This document shows, piece by piece, positions 57,922 through 64,000 of a stretch of DNA of 64,000 nucleotides (the first letter of the stretch is position 1; each line of letters begins with the position of its first letter). The notes under the pieces were generated by a model. That model saw only the letters and a program-made list of their open reading frames with translations. It searched no databases and was not told where the DNA came from. The DNA lies in NCBI RefSeq assembly GCF_026341275.1, contig NZ_JAIFZO010000002.1, positions 6,106,118 to 6,170,117 of the forward strand, given 5' to 3'. This DNA is from Streptomyces ortus (lineage in GTDB: Bacteria; Actinomycetota; Actinomycetes; Streptomycetales; Streptomycetaceae). A program made the position numbers and the translations under genes.

Positions 57922-60153
57922 TCAGACCAGGTCGAAGCGGTCCGCGTTGGAGACCTTGACCCATGCCTGGACGAAGTCCTTGACGAACTTCTCCTTCGCG
58001 TCGTCGCTCGCGTAGACCTCCGCCAGCGCGCGCAGCTCGGAGTTCGAGCCGAAGACGAGGTCCGCGCGTGTGCCGGTCCACTTGACCTGGCCGGTGGACG
58101 CGTCGCGGCCTTCGAAGGCGGTCTGGTCGGCGGAGGTGGAGGTCCACGTCGTGCCGAGGTCCAGGAGGTTGACGAAGAAGTCGTTCGTCAGGGTGCCGGG
58201 GGTGTCGGTGAAGACGCCGTGGGTGGACTGGCCGTGGTTGGCGCCCAGGACCCGCAGACCGCCGACGAGGACGGTCAGCTCCGGGGCGCTGAGGCCCAGC
58301 AGGTTGGCCTTGTCGAGGAGCAGGAACTCGGCGGGGAGGCTGTTGCCCTTGCCGAGGTAGTTGCGGAACCCGTCGGCGGTCGGCTCGAGCGCGGCGAACG
58401 ACTCGATGTCGGTCTGCTCCTGGGAGGCGTCGGTGCGGCCCGGGGTGAACGGCACCTCGATGTCGACGCCGCCGTCCTTGGCCGCCTTCTCGACGCCCGC
58501 CGCGCCGGCGAGGACGATCAGGTCGGCGAGGGAGACCTGCTTGCCGCCCGGCTGCGCGGAGTTGAAGGACGACTGGATGCCTTCGAGGGTGCGCAGGACC
58601 GGGGCGAGCTGGTCGGGGTTGTTGACCTCCCAGCCGCTCTGCGGCTGCAGGCGGATGCGGGCGCCGTTGGCGCCGCCGCGCTTGTCGCTGCCGCGGAAGG
58701 TGGAGGCCGAAGCCCACGCCGTGGAGATGAGCTCGGAGACCGTCAGACCCGAGGCAAGGACCTGCTCCTTCAGCTCGGCGATGTCCGCCGTGTCGATCAG
58801 CTCGTGGGTGAGGGCCGGGAGCGGGTCCTGCCACAGCAGGGTCTCCTGGGGGACCTCGGGGCCGAGGTAGAGGGACTTGGGGCCCAGGTCACGGTGGGTG
58901 AGCTTGTACCAGGCACGGGCGAAGGCGTCCGCGAACTGGTCGGGGTTCTCGTAGAAACGGCGCGAGATCTCCTCGTACGCCGGGTCGAAGCGCAGCGCCA
59001 GGTCGGCGGTGAGCATCTTCGGGGCGTGGCTCTTGGAGGGGTCGTGGGCGTCGGGGATCGTCCCGGCGCCCGCGCCGTCCCTGGCCACCCACTGGTTCGC
59101 GCCCGCGGGGCTCTGGGTGAGCTCCCACTCGTACTCGAAGAGGTTCTTGAAGAAGCCGTTGCTCCACCGGGTGGGCGTGCTCGTCCAGGTGACCTCCAGG
59201 CCACTGGTGATGGTGTCGCCGCCCTTGCCGCTGCCGTAGCTGCTCTTCCAGCCCAGGCCCTGCTCCTCCAGCGGGGCGGCCTCGGGGTCGTCGCCGACGT
59301 GGTCCGCCGGGCCCGCGCCGTGGGTCTTGCCGAAGGTGTGACCGCCCGCGATCAGGGCGACCGTCTCCTCGTCGTTCATCGCCATCCGGCGGAACGTCTC
59401 ACGGATGTCGCGGGCCGAGGCGACCGGGTCCGGGTTGCCGTTGGGGCCCTCGGGGTTGACGTAGATGAGACCCATCTGGACCGCGCCCAGCGGGTTCTCC
59501 AGCTCACGGTCACCGGTGTAGCGCTCGTCGGCCAGCCAGGTGGTCTCAGGACCCCAGTAGACGTCCTCGTCGGGCTCCCACACATCGGCGCGGCCACCGG
59601 CGAAGCCGAAGGTCTCAAAGCCCATGGTCTCCAGGGCGACGTTGCCGGTCAGGATCATCAGGTCGGCCCAGGACAGGCTCTGGCCGTACTTCTTCTTCAC
59701 CGGCCACAGCAGACGGCGGGCCTTGTCGAGGTTGACGTTGTCCGGCCAGCTGTTCAGCGGCGCGAAACGCTGCTGACCGGCGCCGGCGCCACCACGGCCG
59801 TCACTGATGCGGTACGTGCCCGCACTGTGCCACGCCATACGGATCATCAGCGGGCCGTAGTTCCCGAAGTCCGCGGGCCACCAGTCCTGCGAAGTCGTCA
59901 AAACCTCCGCGATGTCCCGCTTGACCGCGGGAAGGTCCAGGCTCTGGAACGCCTCGGCGTAGTCGAACTCCTCACCGAGGGGGTTCGCCACGGCCGGGTT
60001 CTTGGCAAGGATCTTCAGGTTGAGGCGCTCGGGCCACCACTGACGGTTGCCCCCGCCCTGGGTCGGATGCGGGGCGCGCCCGTGCGCGACCGGGCAGCCA
60101 CCGGTCTCCTCCGGCTTCGGGTCCGTGACGATCGCGTCATGGTTCTCGGTCAT
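57922..60153 (-). CDS. katG: catalase-peroxidase KatG
   Basis: 743 residues, the family's usual length, two-domain. Distal heme residues Arg-Trp-His are in MIRMAWHSAGTYR; proximal His is in LIAGGHTFGKTHGAG. The Met-Tyr-Trp adduct members are present: Trp above, Tyr in MGLIYVNPEGPNGNP, and Met in FRRMAMNDEE. The second, heme-free domain starts about residue 430 and keeps RGSDKRGGANGARIRL and GANHGQSTHGVFTD. It breaks down hydrogen peroxide. It follows a Fur-family gene (stop 60208, start 60153) on the same strand, the furA-katG operon known from Streptomyces and mycobacteria, where the repressor controls both. Confidence 0.97.
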   Translation of the reverse strand: MTENHDAIVTDPKPEETGGCPVAHGRAPHPTQGGGNRQWWPERLNLKILAKNPAVANPLGEEFDYAEAFQSLDLPAVKRDIAEVLTTSQDWWPADFGNYGPLMIRMAWHSAGTYRISDGRGGAGAGQQRFAPLNSWPDNVNLDKARRLLWPVKKKYGQSLSWADLMILTGNVALETMGFETFGFAGGRADVWEPDEDVYWGPETTWLADERYTGDRELENPLGAVQMGLIYVNPEGPNGNPDPVASARDIRETFRRMAMNDEETVALIAGGHTFGKTHGAGPADHVGDDPEAAPLEEQGLGWKSSYGSGKGGDTITSGLEVTWTSTPTRWSNGFFKNLFEYEWELTQSPAGANQWVARDGAGAGTIPDAHDPSKSHAPKMLTADLALRFDPAYEEISRRFYENPDQFADAFARAWYKLTHRDLGPKSLYLGPEVPQETLLWQDPLPALTHELIDTADIAELKEQVLASGLTVSELISTAWASASTFRGSDKRGGANGARIRLQPQSGWEVNNPDQLAPVLRTLEGIQSSFNSAQPGGKQVSLADLIVLAGAAGVEKAAKDGGVDIEVPFTPGRTDASQEQTDIESFAALEPTADGFRNYLGKGNSLPAEFLLLDKANLLGLSAPELTVLVGGLRVLGANHGQSTHGVFTDTPGTLTNDFFVNLLDLGTTWTSTSADQTAFEGRDASTGQVKWTGTRADLVFGSNSELRALAEVYASDDAKEKFVKDFVQAWVKVSNADRFDLV

Positions 60154-60207
60154 GGGGAATCCTTCCGAACGGGGTGGATCACATGCTCAACGGGGTGGAT
60201 CACTTGC

Positions 60208-60663
60208 TCAGGCACTGAGGCCGGCGGGACTGGGGGAAGCGGTGTCGCAGGCGGGGCACAGGCCCCAGTAGATGACCTCGGCCTCGTCGACCGAGAAGCC
60301 GTGGTCCTGGGACGCGGTGAGGCAGGGGGCGTGGCCGGTCGCGCAGTCGACGTCGGCGACGACTCCGCACGACCGGCACACGAGATGGTGGTGGTTGTCC
60401 CCGACGCGTCCCTCGAAGAGGGCCGGGCTGCCGGGCGGCTCGATGCGACGGACGAGTTTCACCGTGGTCAACGCGTGAAGTGCCTCGTACACGGCTTGCA
60501 GCGAGATGTGGCCCACACGGGCCCGTACCTCGGTGGCGATGGCCTCCACACCGAGATGATCACCCGCCCGGACGGTTTCGAGCAGCGCGACACGGGCGGC
60601 CGTCACCCGCAGGCCGGCACCGCGCAGCTCTTCGGCGGTCGTCGGAGTCCCGGGTGCGGTCAT
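60208..60663 (-). CDS. furA: Fur-family redox-sensing repressor (FurA/FurS type)
   Basis: 151 residues from the ATG at 60663; an ATG three codons earlier is possible. Winged-helix N-terminus: LRGAGLRVTAARVALLETVR, HISLQAVYEALHALTTVKLV. The metal-binding C-terminus has NHHHLVCRSCGVVADVDCAT, AEVIYWGLCPACD, i.e. two CxxC pairs (structural zinc) and the HHH cluster. It is a repressor of the katG operon that responds to metal and peroxide, by precedent from Streptomyces FurS/FurA. Located 54 bases upstream of katG. Lies divergent to the SepF-like gene. Confidence 0.93.
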   Translation of the reverse strand: MTAPGTPTTAEELRGAGLRVTAARVALLETVRAGDHLGVEAIATEVRARVGHISLQAVYEALHALTTVKLVRRIEPPGSPALFEGRVGDNHHHLVCRSCGVVADVDCATGHAPCLTASQDHGFSVDEAEVIYWGLCPACDTASPSPAGLSA

Positions 60664-60678
60664 GGCCCCCAACCTACT

Positions 60679-60712
60679 GACATAAACACGAACAGTTCAA
60701 GTAAACGAACCG
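60679..60712 (-). promoter_or_regulatory. candidate furA promoter/operator
   Basis: A rare AT-rich block just before the furA start. On the minus strand GTTCGTTTA and GTTCGTGTTTATG form an imperfect direct repeat with a TTGAAC between. This is the expected site of autoregulation by the Fur protein; the exact operator cannot be fixed by eye. Confidence 0.5.
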
Positions 60713-60893
60713 TACAGGTTTAGGTACGGGCCGTGCACGCCTGGAACGGTCTGTCGGCTGCGGACCGTGTCGCATTCGGCCGAACGGGTGACCATGCGCA
60801 ACAATGGCCGGGCAACGGCTGGTGCGGGTGGTCAGCACGGTGCAGGGCACGACGCAGGACATCACACAGGGCACGACAGGGCGGGGGGAGCCG

Positions 60894-61283
60894 GTGAACA
60901 GCCACGACGTCACCGATGAACAGTGGGAAGGGCTCGCCCAGGTAGTTCCTCTGCGAGGCCGCGACGCCTGGCCGTCGGCGGTCGGCCACCGGGCGCTCCC
61001 GGACGCGGAGACCGAGACGCGGCGCCGCTTCGTGGTGCTGCGCATCACCATCTTCGCGGACGCCCGCGAGGTCGCCGAGACCCTGATGGCCGGTATCCCG
61101 GTCCTCCTGGATCTCACCAGCGCCGAGACGGACGTCGCCAAGCGGGTGCTCGACTTCAGCACGGGCGTGGTCTTCGGCCTCGCGAGCGGGATGCACCGGG
61201 TCGACAAGAACGTCTTCCTGCTGACTCCACCGGGCACCGAGGTGGCGGGACTGATGCAGGGGGCCGGGATTCCCGGCGTGTGA
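60894..61283 (+). CDS. SepF-like protein (cell-division related)
   Basis: 129 residues from the GTG at 60894 (GGGGGAG upstream). Contains the SepF fold pattern: FVVLRITIFADAREVAETLM, AGIPVLLDLTSAETDVAKRV, LDFSTGVVFGLASGMHRVDK, NVFLLTPPGTEVAG. Streptomyces has one SepF in the dcw cluster and extra paralogues (SflA, SflB), and this looks like one of those because it lacks the membrane-targeting N-terminal helix and is outside the dcw cluster. It likely helps organise FtsZ or reversed-role sites at sporulation; inference from the family. Monocistronic. Confidence 0.83.
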   Translation: MNSHDVTDEQWEGLAQVVPLRGRDAWPSAVGHRALPDAETETRRRFVVLRITIFADAREVAETLMAGIPVLLDLTSAETDVAKRVLDFSTGVVFGLASGMHRVDKNVFLLTPPGTEVAGLMQGAGIPGV

Positions 61284-61380
61284 CCTCGCGCCGTTCCCCG
61301 TTCCCCGCGCACCGCGCGGGCCGTGGGCGGCGCGTCCCGGGCGGCGGGGTGCGCGGAACGACGGTGGTAGACCTTGCACC

Positions 61381-61707
61381 GTGACCGAACTTGATGTGGC
61401 GACCCTGCAGCGACGGCTGGCCGTGTTCGCCGCGGCGCGGAACTGGGAGCTCTACCACACGCCCAAGAACCTCGTGGCCGCGCTCAGCGTGGAGGCGTCC
61501 GAACTCGTCGAGATCTTCCAGTGGTTGACACCGGAGGAGTCGGCCCGGGTGATGGACGACCCGAAGAAGGCGCCTCGGGTGAGGGACGAAGTCGCGGACG
61601 TGCTGGCGTACTTGCTCCAGCTGTGCGAGGTGCTCGGGGTCGACGCGCTGGCGGCACTCGACGCGAAGATCGACCGGAACGAGGTGAGGTTCCCGGTGGA
61701 GGAGTGA
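61381..61707 (+). CDS. MazG-like nucleotide pyrophosphohydrolase
   Basis: 108 residues, GTG start. Small MazG-type helical fold with the metal acids: LVAALSVEASELVEIFQWLT (E-x-x-E) and VRDEVADVLAYLLQLCEVLG (E-x-x-D). The N-terminus has LQRRLAVFAAARNWELYHTP, the (RNW)..H.PKNL motif of this dCTP-pyrophosphatase-like group. It hydrolyses (d)NTP to (d)NMP + PPi, probably sanitising non-canonical nucleotides. Common in Streptomyces between SepF-like and DUF6099-type genes. Confidence 0.9.
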   Translation: MTELDVATLQRRLAVFAAARNWELYHTPKNLVAALSVEASELVEIFQWLTPEESARVMDDPKKAPRVRDEVADVLAYLLQLCEVLGVDALAALDAKIDRNEVRFPVEE

Positions 61708-61953
61708 CCCGCCCCCGGCCGACCCGCTGCCAACTCGACCAACTGCGCCCAACTCTCCTGCCTTGCGCCGAAAAACGAACCAACAATTCCGATTGTCACT
61801 CTCCGGAGTTGTCGATCTGCTTATATTCGATTCCGTGTCCGCAGATTTCAGACTTCCTCTGGCTTTTCGTCCCGAGGCAGCTCACTCTGGGTAGTGGCAG
61901 GCGGAGTTCGGGCAGGCGTGTGCACAACGCGTCGGGACAGACGGGGACAGTGG

Positions 61954-62415
61954 ATGGATGCGGTGCGGCTCATCGGCGCGAGCAGGTGTGCCCTGATGAG
62001 GAGCGGCGACGCCTCCGAGACCATGGCCGAGGCCTGGCAGGCCCACGCCCTCGCCCAGGCGATAGGCAGTCGGCTGGCGGTGTCCGGGCCTCCCGAGCTG
62101 CGGGGCGAGGCGCTGGGATTGACGGAGCTGGCCGGCCGGGGGTGCGGGGTGCTGGGCGCTCCGGCGCTCGATGTCAGCAGTCTGCGGGCGGCGCGGCTGT
62201 CCGAGCTGGGCGATGCGCGGGGAGCCCTCCTAGAACTGGGCGGGCTGCTCGCGGAGGTCGGGATCGCCCTGGTCGGGGTGGCCTGCGCCGCCGCGGACGA
62301 GGCGACGTACTGGCAGTGCATGGAGGCGATCGACGCGGCGGACGAGTCCCGGGACCGGGTTCTCGAGATGCTGCGCAGGCTCGCGGTGCGGGACCAGGGA
62401 GCGGCGGCGGGGTAG
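61954..62415 (+). CDS. DUF6099 family protein
   Basis: 153 residues from the ATG at 61954. Helical, Ala/Leu/Gly-rich: MDAVRLIGASRCALMRSGDA, SETMAEAWQAHALAQAIGSR, SSLRAARLSELGDARGALLE, LGGLLAEVGIALVGVACAAA and DEATYWQCMEAIDAADESRD. This matches the Streptomyces-specific family I remember as DUF6099. There are two well-spaced hydrophobic segments but no clear transmembrane helix. Function unknown. Upstream, 61708-61953 is an AT-richer promoter-like region with no gene. Confidence 0.75.
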   Translation: MDAVRLIGASRCALMRSGDASETMAEAWQAHALAQAIGSRLAVSGPPELRGEALGLTELAGRGCGVLGAPALDVSSLRAARLSELGDARGALLELGGLLAEVGIALVGVACAAADEATYWQCMEAIDAADESRDRVLEMLRRLAVRDQGAAAG

Positions 62416-62489
62416 CGGGCGGGGGCGGAGCCCCTGACGGGTCCGGTGTCGGCGGGGCCGTCCGGATGACGACCGTGCAGGATGGAGGC

Positions 62490-63410
62490 ATGGATCTTCG
62501 AATCTTCACCGAGCCCCAGCAAGGGGCGACCTACGACACGCTGCTCACCGTGGCCAAGGCCACGGAGGACCTCGGCTTCGACGCCTTCTTCCGCTCCGAC
62601 CACTATCTGCGCATGGGCTCCGCGGACGGCCTCCCCGGCCCGACGGACGCCTGGATCACCCTCGCCGGACTCGCCCGCGAGACCAAGCGGATCCGCCTCG
62701 GCACCCTGATGACCGCCGGCACCTTCCGCCTGCCCGGCGTCCTGGCGATCCAGGTCGCCCAGGTCGACCAGATGTCCGGCGGCCGGGTCGAACTGGGCCT
62801 GGGAGCGGGCTGGTTCGAGGAGGAGCACAAGGCGTACGGCATCCCGTTCCCGAAGGAGAAGTTCGCCCGCCTGGAGGAGCAGCTGGCGATCGTCACCGGG
62901 CTGTGGGAGACCAAGGTCGGCGAGACCTTCTCCTACGACGGCACCCACTACCAGCTCACCGACTCACCCGCGCTGCCCAAGCCCGCGCAGTCCCGGGTGC
63001 CGGTGCTCATCGGCGGCCACGGCGCCTCCCGTACCCCGCGCCTCGCGGGCCGGTACGCCGACGAGTTCAACATGCCGTTCGCGTCCGTCGAGGACAGCGA
63101 GCGCCAGTTCGGCCGGGTGCGGGCCGCCGCGGAGCAGGCCGGCCGCAAGGGCTCCGACCTCGTCTACTCGAACGCGCTCGTCGCCTGTGTGGGCAAGGAC
63201 GACGCCGAGGTGGCCCGCCGGGCGGCGGCGATCGGCCGTGAGGTGGAGGAGCTGAAGGCCAACGGCCTGGCGGGTTCCCCGGCCGAGGTCGTCGACAGGA
63301 TCGGCCGTTTCGCGGAGATCGGCTCCCAGCGGGTCTACCTCCAGATCCTCGACCTCGACGACCTGGACCACCTGGAGCTCATCTCCTCCCAGGTCCAGAC
63401 CCAGCTCTGA
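62490..63410 (+). CDS. LLM-class F420-dependent oxidoreductase
   Basis: 306 residues from the ATG at 62490 (GGAGGC). Bacterial-luciferase fold: EPQQGATYDTLLTVAKATED, LGFDAFFRSDHYLRMG (the SDH motif of F420-dependent members), RLGTLMTAGTFRLPGVLAIQ, VAQVDQMSGGRVELGLGAGW, EEEHKAYGIPFP and PVLIGGHGASRTPRLAGRYA (F420/FMN phosphate loop). Unlike the LLM genes at 11038 and 12677, it lacks the AEHH motif of that group and has F420-type features, so it is a paralogue of a different branch. Substrate unknown; probably housekeeping. A terminator follows at 63427. Confidence 0.88.
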   Translation: MDLRIFTEPQQGATYDTLLTVAKATEDLGFDAFFRSDHYLRMGSADGLPGPTDAWITLAGLARETKRIRLGTLMTAGTFRLPGVLAIQVAQVDQMSGGRVELGLGAGWFEEEHKAYGIPFPKEKFARLEEQLAIVTGLWETKVGETFSYDGTHYQLTDSPALPKPAQSRVPVLIGGHGASRTPRLAGRYADEFNMPFASVEDSERQFGRVRAAAEQAGRKGSDLVYSNALVACVGKDDAEVARRAAAIGREVEELKANGLAGSPAEVVDRIGRFAEIGSQRVYLQILDLDDLDHLELISSQVQTQL

Positions 63411-63426
63411 GCGGCGGTGCCCCGCA

Positions 63427-63462
63427 GGGGGCGCGGGGCCGTGCCGACGCCCCCGCGCCCCC
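63427..63462 (+). terminator. terminator after the F420-type LLM gene
   Basis: Perfect 12-bp stem (GGGGGCGCGGGG with CCCCGCGCCCCC), 12-base loop, followed by CGAAAATG, 17 bases after the stop codon. Confidence 0.85.
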
Positions 63463-63561
63463 GAAAATGCCTGCGTGGGGCGGGAGCGTTGGCGGTACGT
63501 TGGGCGGGCGCGCGGACACGGTTGGGTTTCCGCAGTTCAGAAGACGTTTCGAGGCAGATCA

Positions 63562-64000
63562 GTGTTCCTGACGATCAGTACCACCGGCGCCCCGGAGCGC
63601 CCCGCCACCGACCTCGGCCATCTCCTGCACAAGCATCCCGACAGAGCGCAGGAGTTCAGCACCTCCTACGGCAGGGCGCACGTCTTCTACCCCGAGGCGA
63701 GCGCGGAGCGCTGCACGGCGGCGCTGCTCCTGGAGCTGGACGCGGTGGCACTGGTCAGACGCGGCAGGGGCAGGGGCCGTGGCGGAGCACCGGACGCGGC
63801 TCTCGCCCAGTACGTCAACGACCGCCCGTACGCCGCCTCCTCACTGCTCGCCATGGCGCTGAGCAGCGTGTTCTCCAGCGCCATGAAGGGCGCCTGCCGG
63901 GCGAGGCCGGAGCTGCCCGCGCGCCCGCTGCCGCTGCGCGTCGAGGTGCCCGCACTGCCGGCCGACGGGGGCCCCGGTCTCGTACGCGCCCTCTTCGAGC
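63562..64000 (+). CDS. hen1: 3'-terminal RNA ribose 2'-O-methyltransferase Hen1, 5' part
   Basis: GTG at 63562, open to the window edge (about 146 residues visible). The visible part matches the N-terminal half of bacterial Hen1: FLTISTTGAPERPATDLGHL, LHKHPDRAQEFSTSYGRAHV, FYPEASAERCTAALLLELDA, VALVRRGRGRGRGG, then YVNDRPYAASSLLAMALSSV and FSSAMKGACRARPELPARPL. The methyltransferase domain lies beyond the edge. Hen1 2'-O-methylates the break site before ligation by the partner Pnkp (polynucleotide kinase-phosphatase-ligase), which should follow downstream, and so protects repaired RNA from the same ribotoxin. Confidence 0.92.
   Translation, partial: MFLTISTTGAPERPATDLGHLLHKHPDRAQEFSTSYGRAHVFYPEASAERCTAALLLELDAVALVRRGRGRGRGGAPDAALAQYVNDRPYAASSLLAMALSSVFSSAMKGACRARPELPARPLPLRVEVPALPADGGPGLVRALFE

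Noticed and set aside
57850..60723. 957-residue plus-strand frame
   Set aside because: Antisense shadow of katG and furA, both unmistakable on the minus strand.

Overview
The window is very GC-rich, has GTG starts and ATGA/GTGA-type gene overlaps, and carries SARP-type regulation, a class III lanthipeptide synthetase, ANTAR and MmyB-type regulators, a SepF-like protein and DUF6099. Together these point to a Streptomyces or close relative (Streptomycetaceae), probably accessory chromosome (arm-like). All calls come from reading the sequence; no database search was run.

Layout. 1-1415 (minus): an XRE regulator, an ImmA/IrrE-like peptidase and a truncated MAB_1171c-type membrane protein. 1708-10877 (plus): a compact gene set made of a SARP regulator, radical SAM enzyme, heme-oxygenase-fold metalloenzyme, an 80-residue Cys-free peptide, a cyclase/ATPase regulator, a cytosolic subtilase and a GAF protein. 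I read it as a RiPP-like cluster of uncommon type. 17855-11038 (minus, convergent): a class III lanthipeptide cluster with precursor, LanKC and MFS exporter, plus two paralogous luciferase-like monooxygenases and a flavin reductase, the last five genes translationally coupled. 18154-28722: a degraded zone (IS630 and monooxygenase remnants) holding an exonuclease-BRCT-TerD fusion, a PAS/GAF/PP2C phosphatase, an EF-hand protein and a BisC-type molybdoenzyme.

28723-38344 (plus): an exopolysaccharide locus. It combines an Agd3-like secreted deacetylase, a PelF-like glycosyltransferase, a polytopic membrane protein, a LegB-like dehydratase, a sugar nucleotidyltransferase, a second SDR epimerase, a spherulin-4/GH135-like hydrolase and a GH114-like lipoprotein. 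It looks like a bacterial counterpart of the fungal galactosaminogalactan cluster merged with Pel-type synthesis, and is one of the two most interesting regions. 38400-46000: a DUF4232 lipoprotein, an SDR/MmyB-regulator divergent pair, small stress-type proteins and an Orn/Lys/Arg decarboxylase. 46009-52493: a Rieske-tailed FAD oxidoreductase and a four-gene glycosyltransferase cassette with overlapping ends.

52621-60663: a genome-protection island with a broken GAF-ANTAR gene, an FeS-type photolyase, an SPL-like radical SAM protein, topoisomerase IB, DUF2945 and DUF3140 proteins, and katG with its Fur-family repressor. 60894-64000: core-like genes (SepF-like, MazG-like, DUF6099, an F420-type LLM oxidoreductase) and the start of hen1, the RNA-repair methyltransferase. 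No tRNA, rRNA or CRISPR array was seen.
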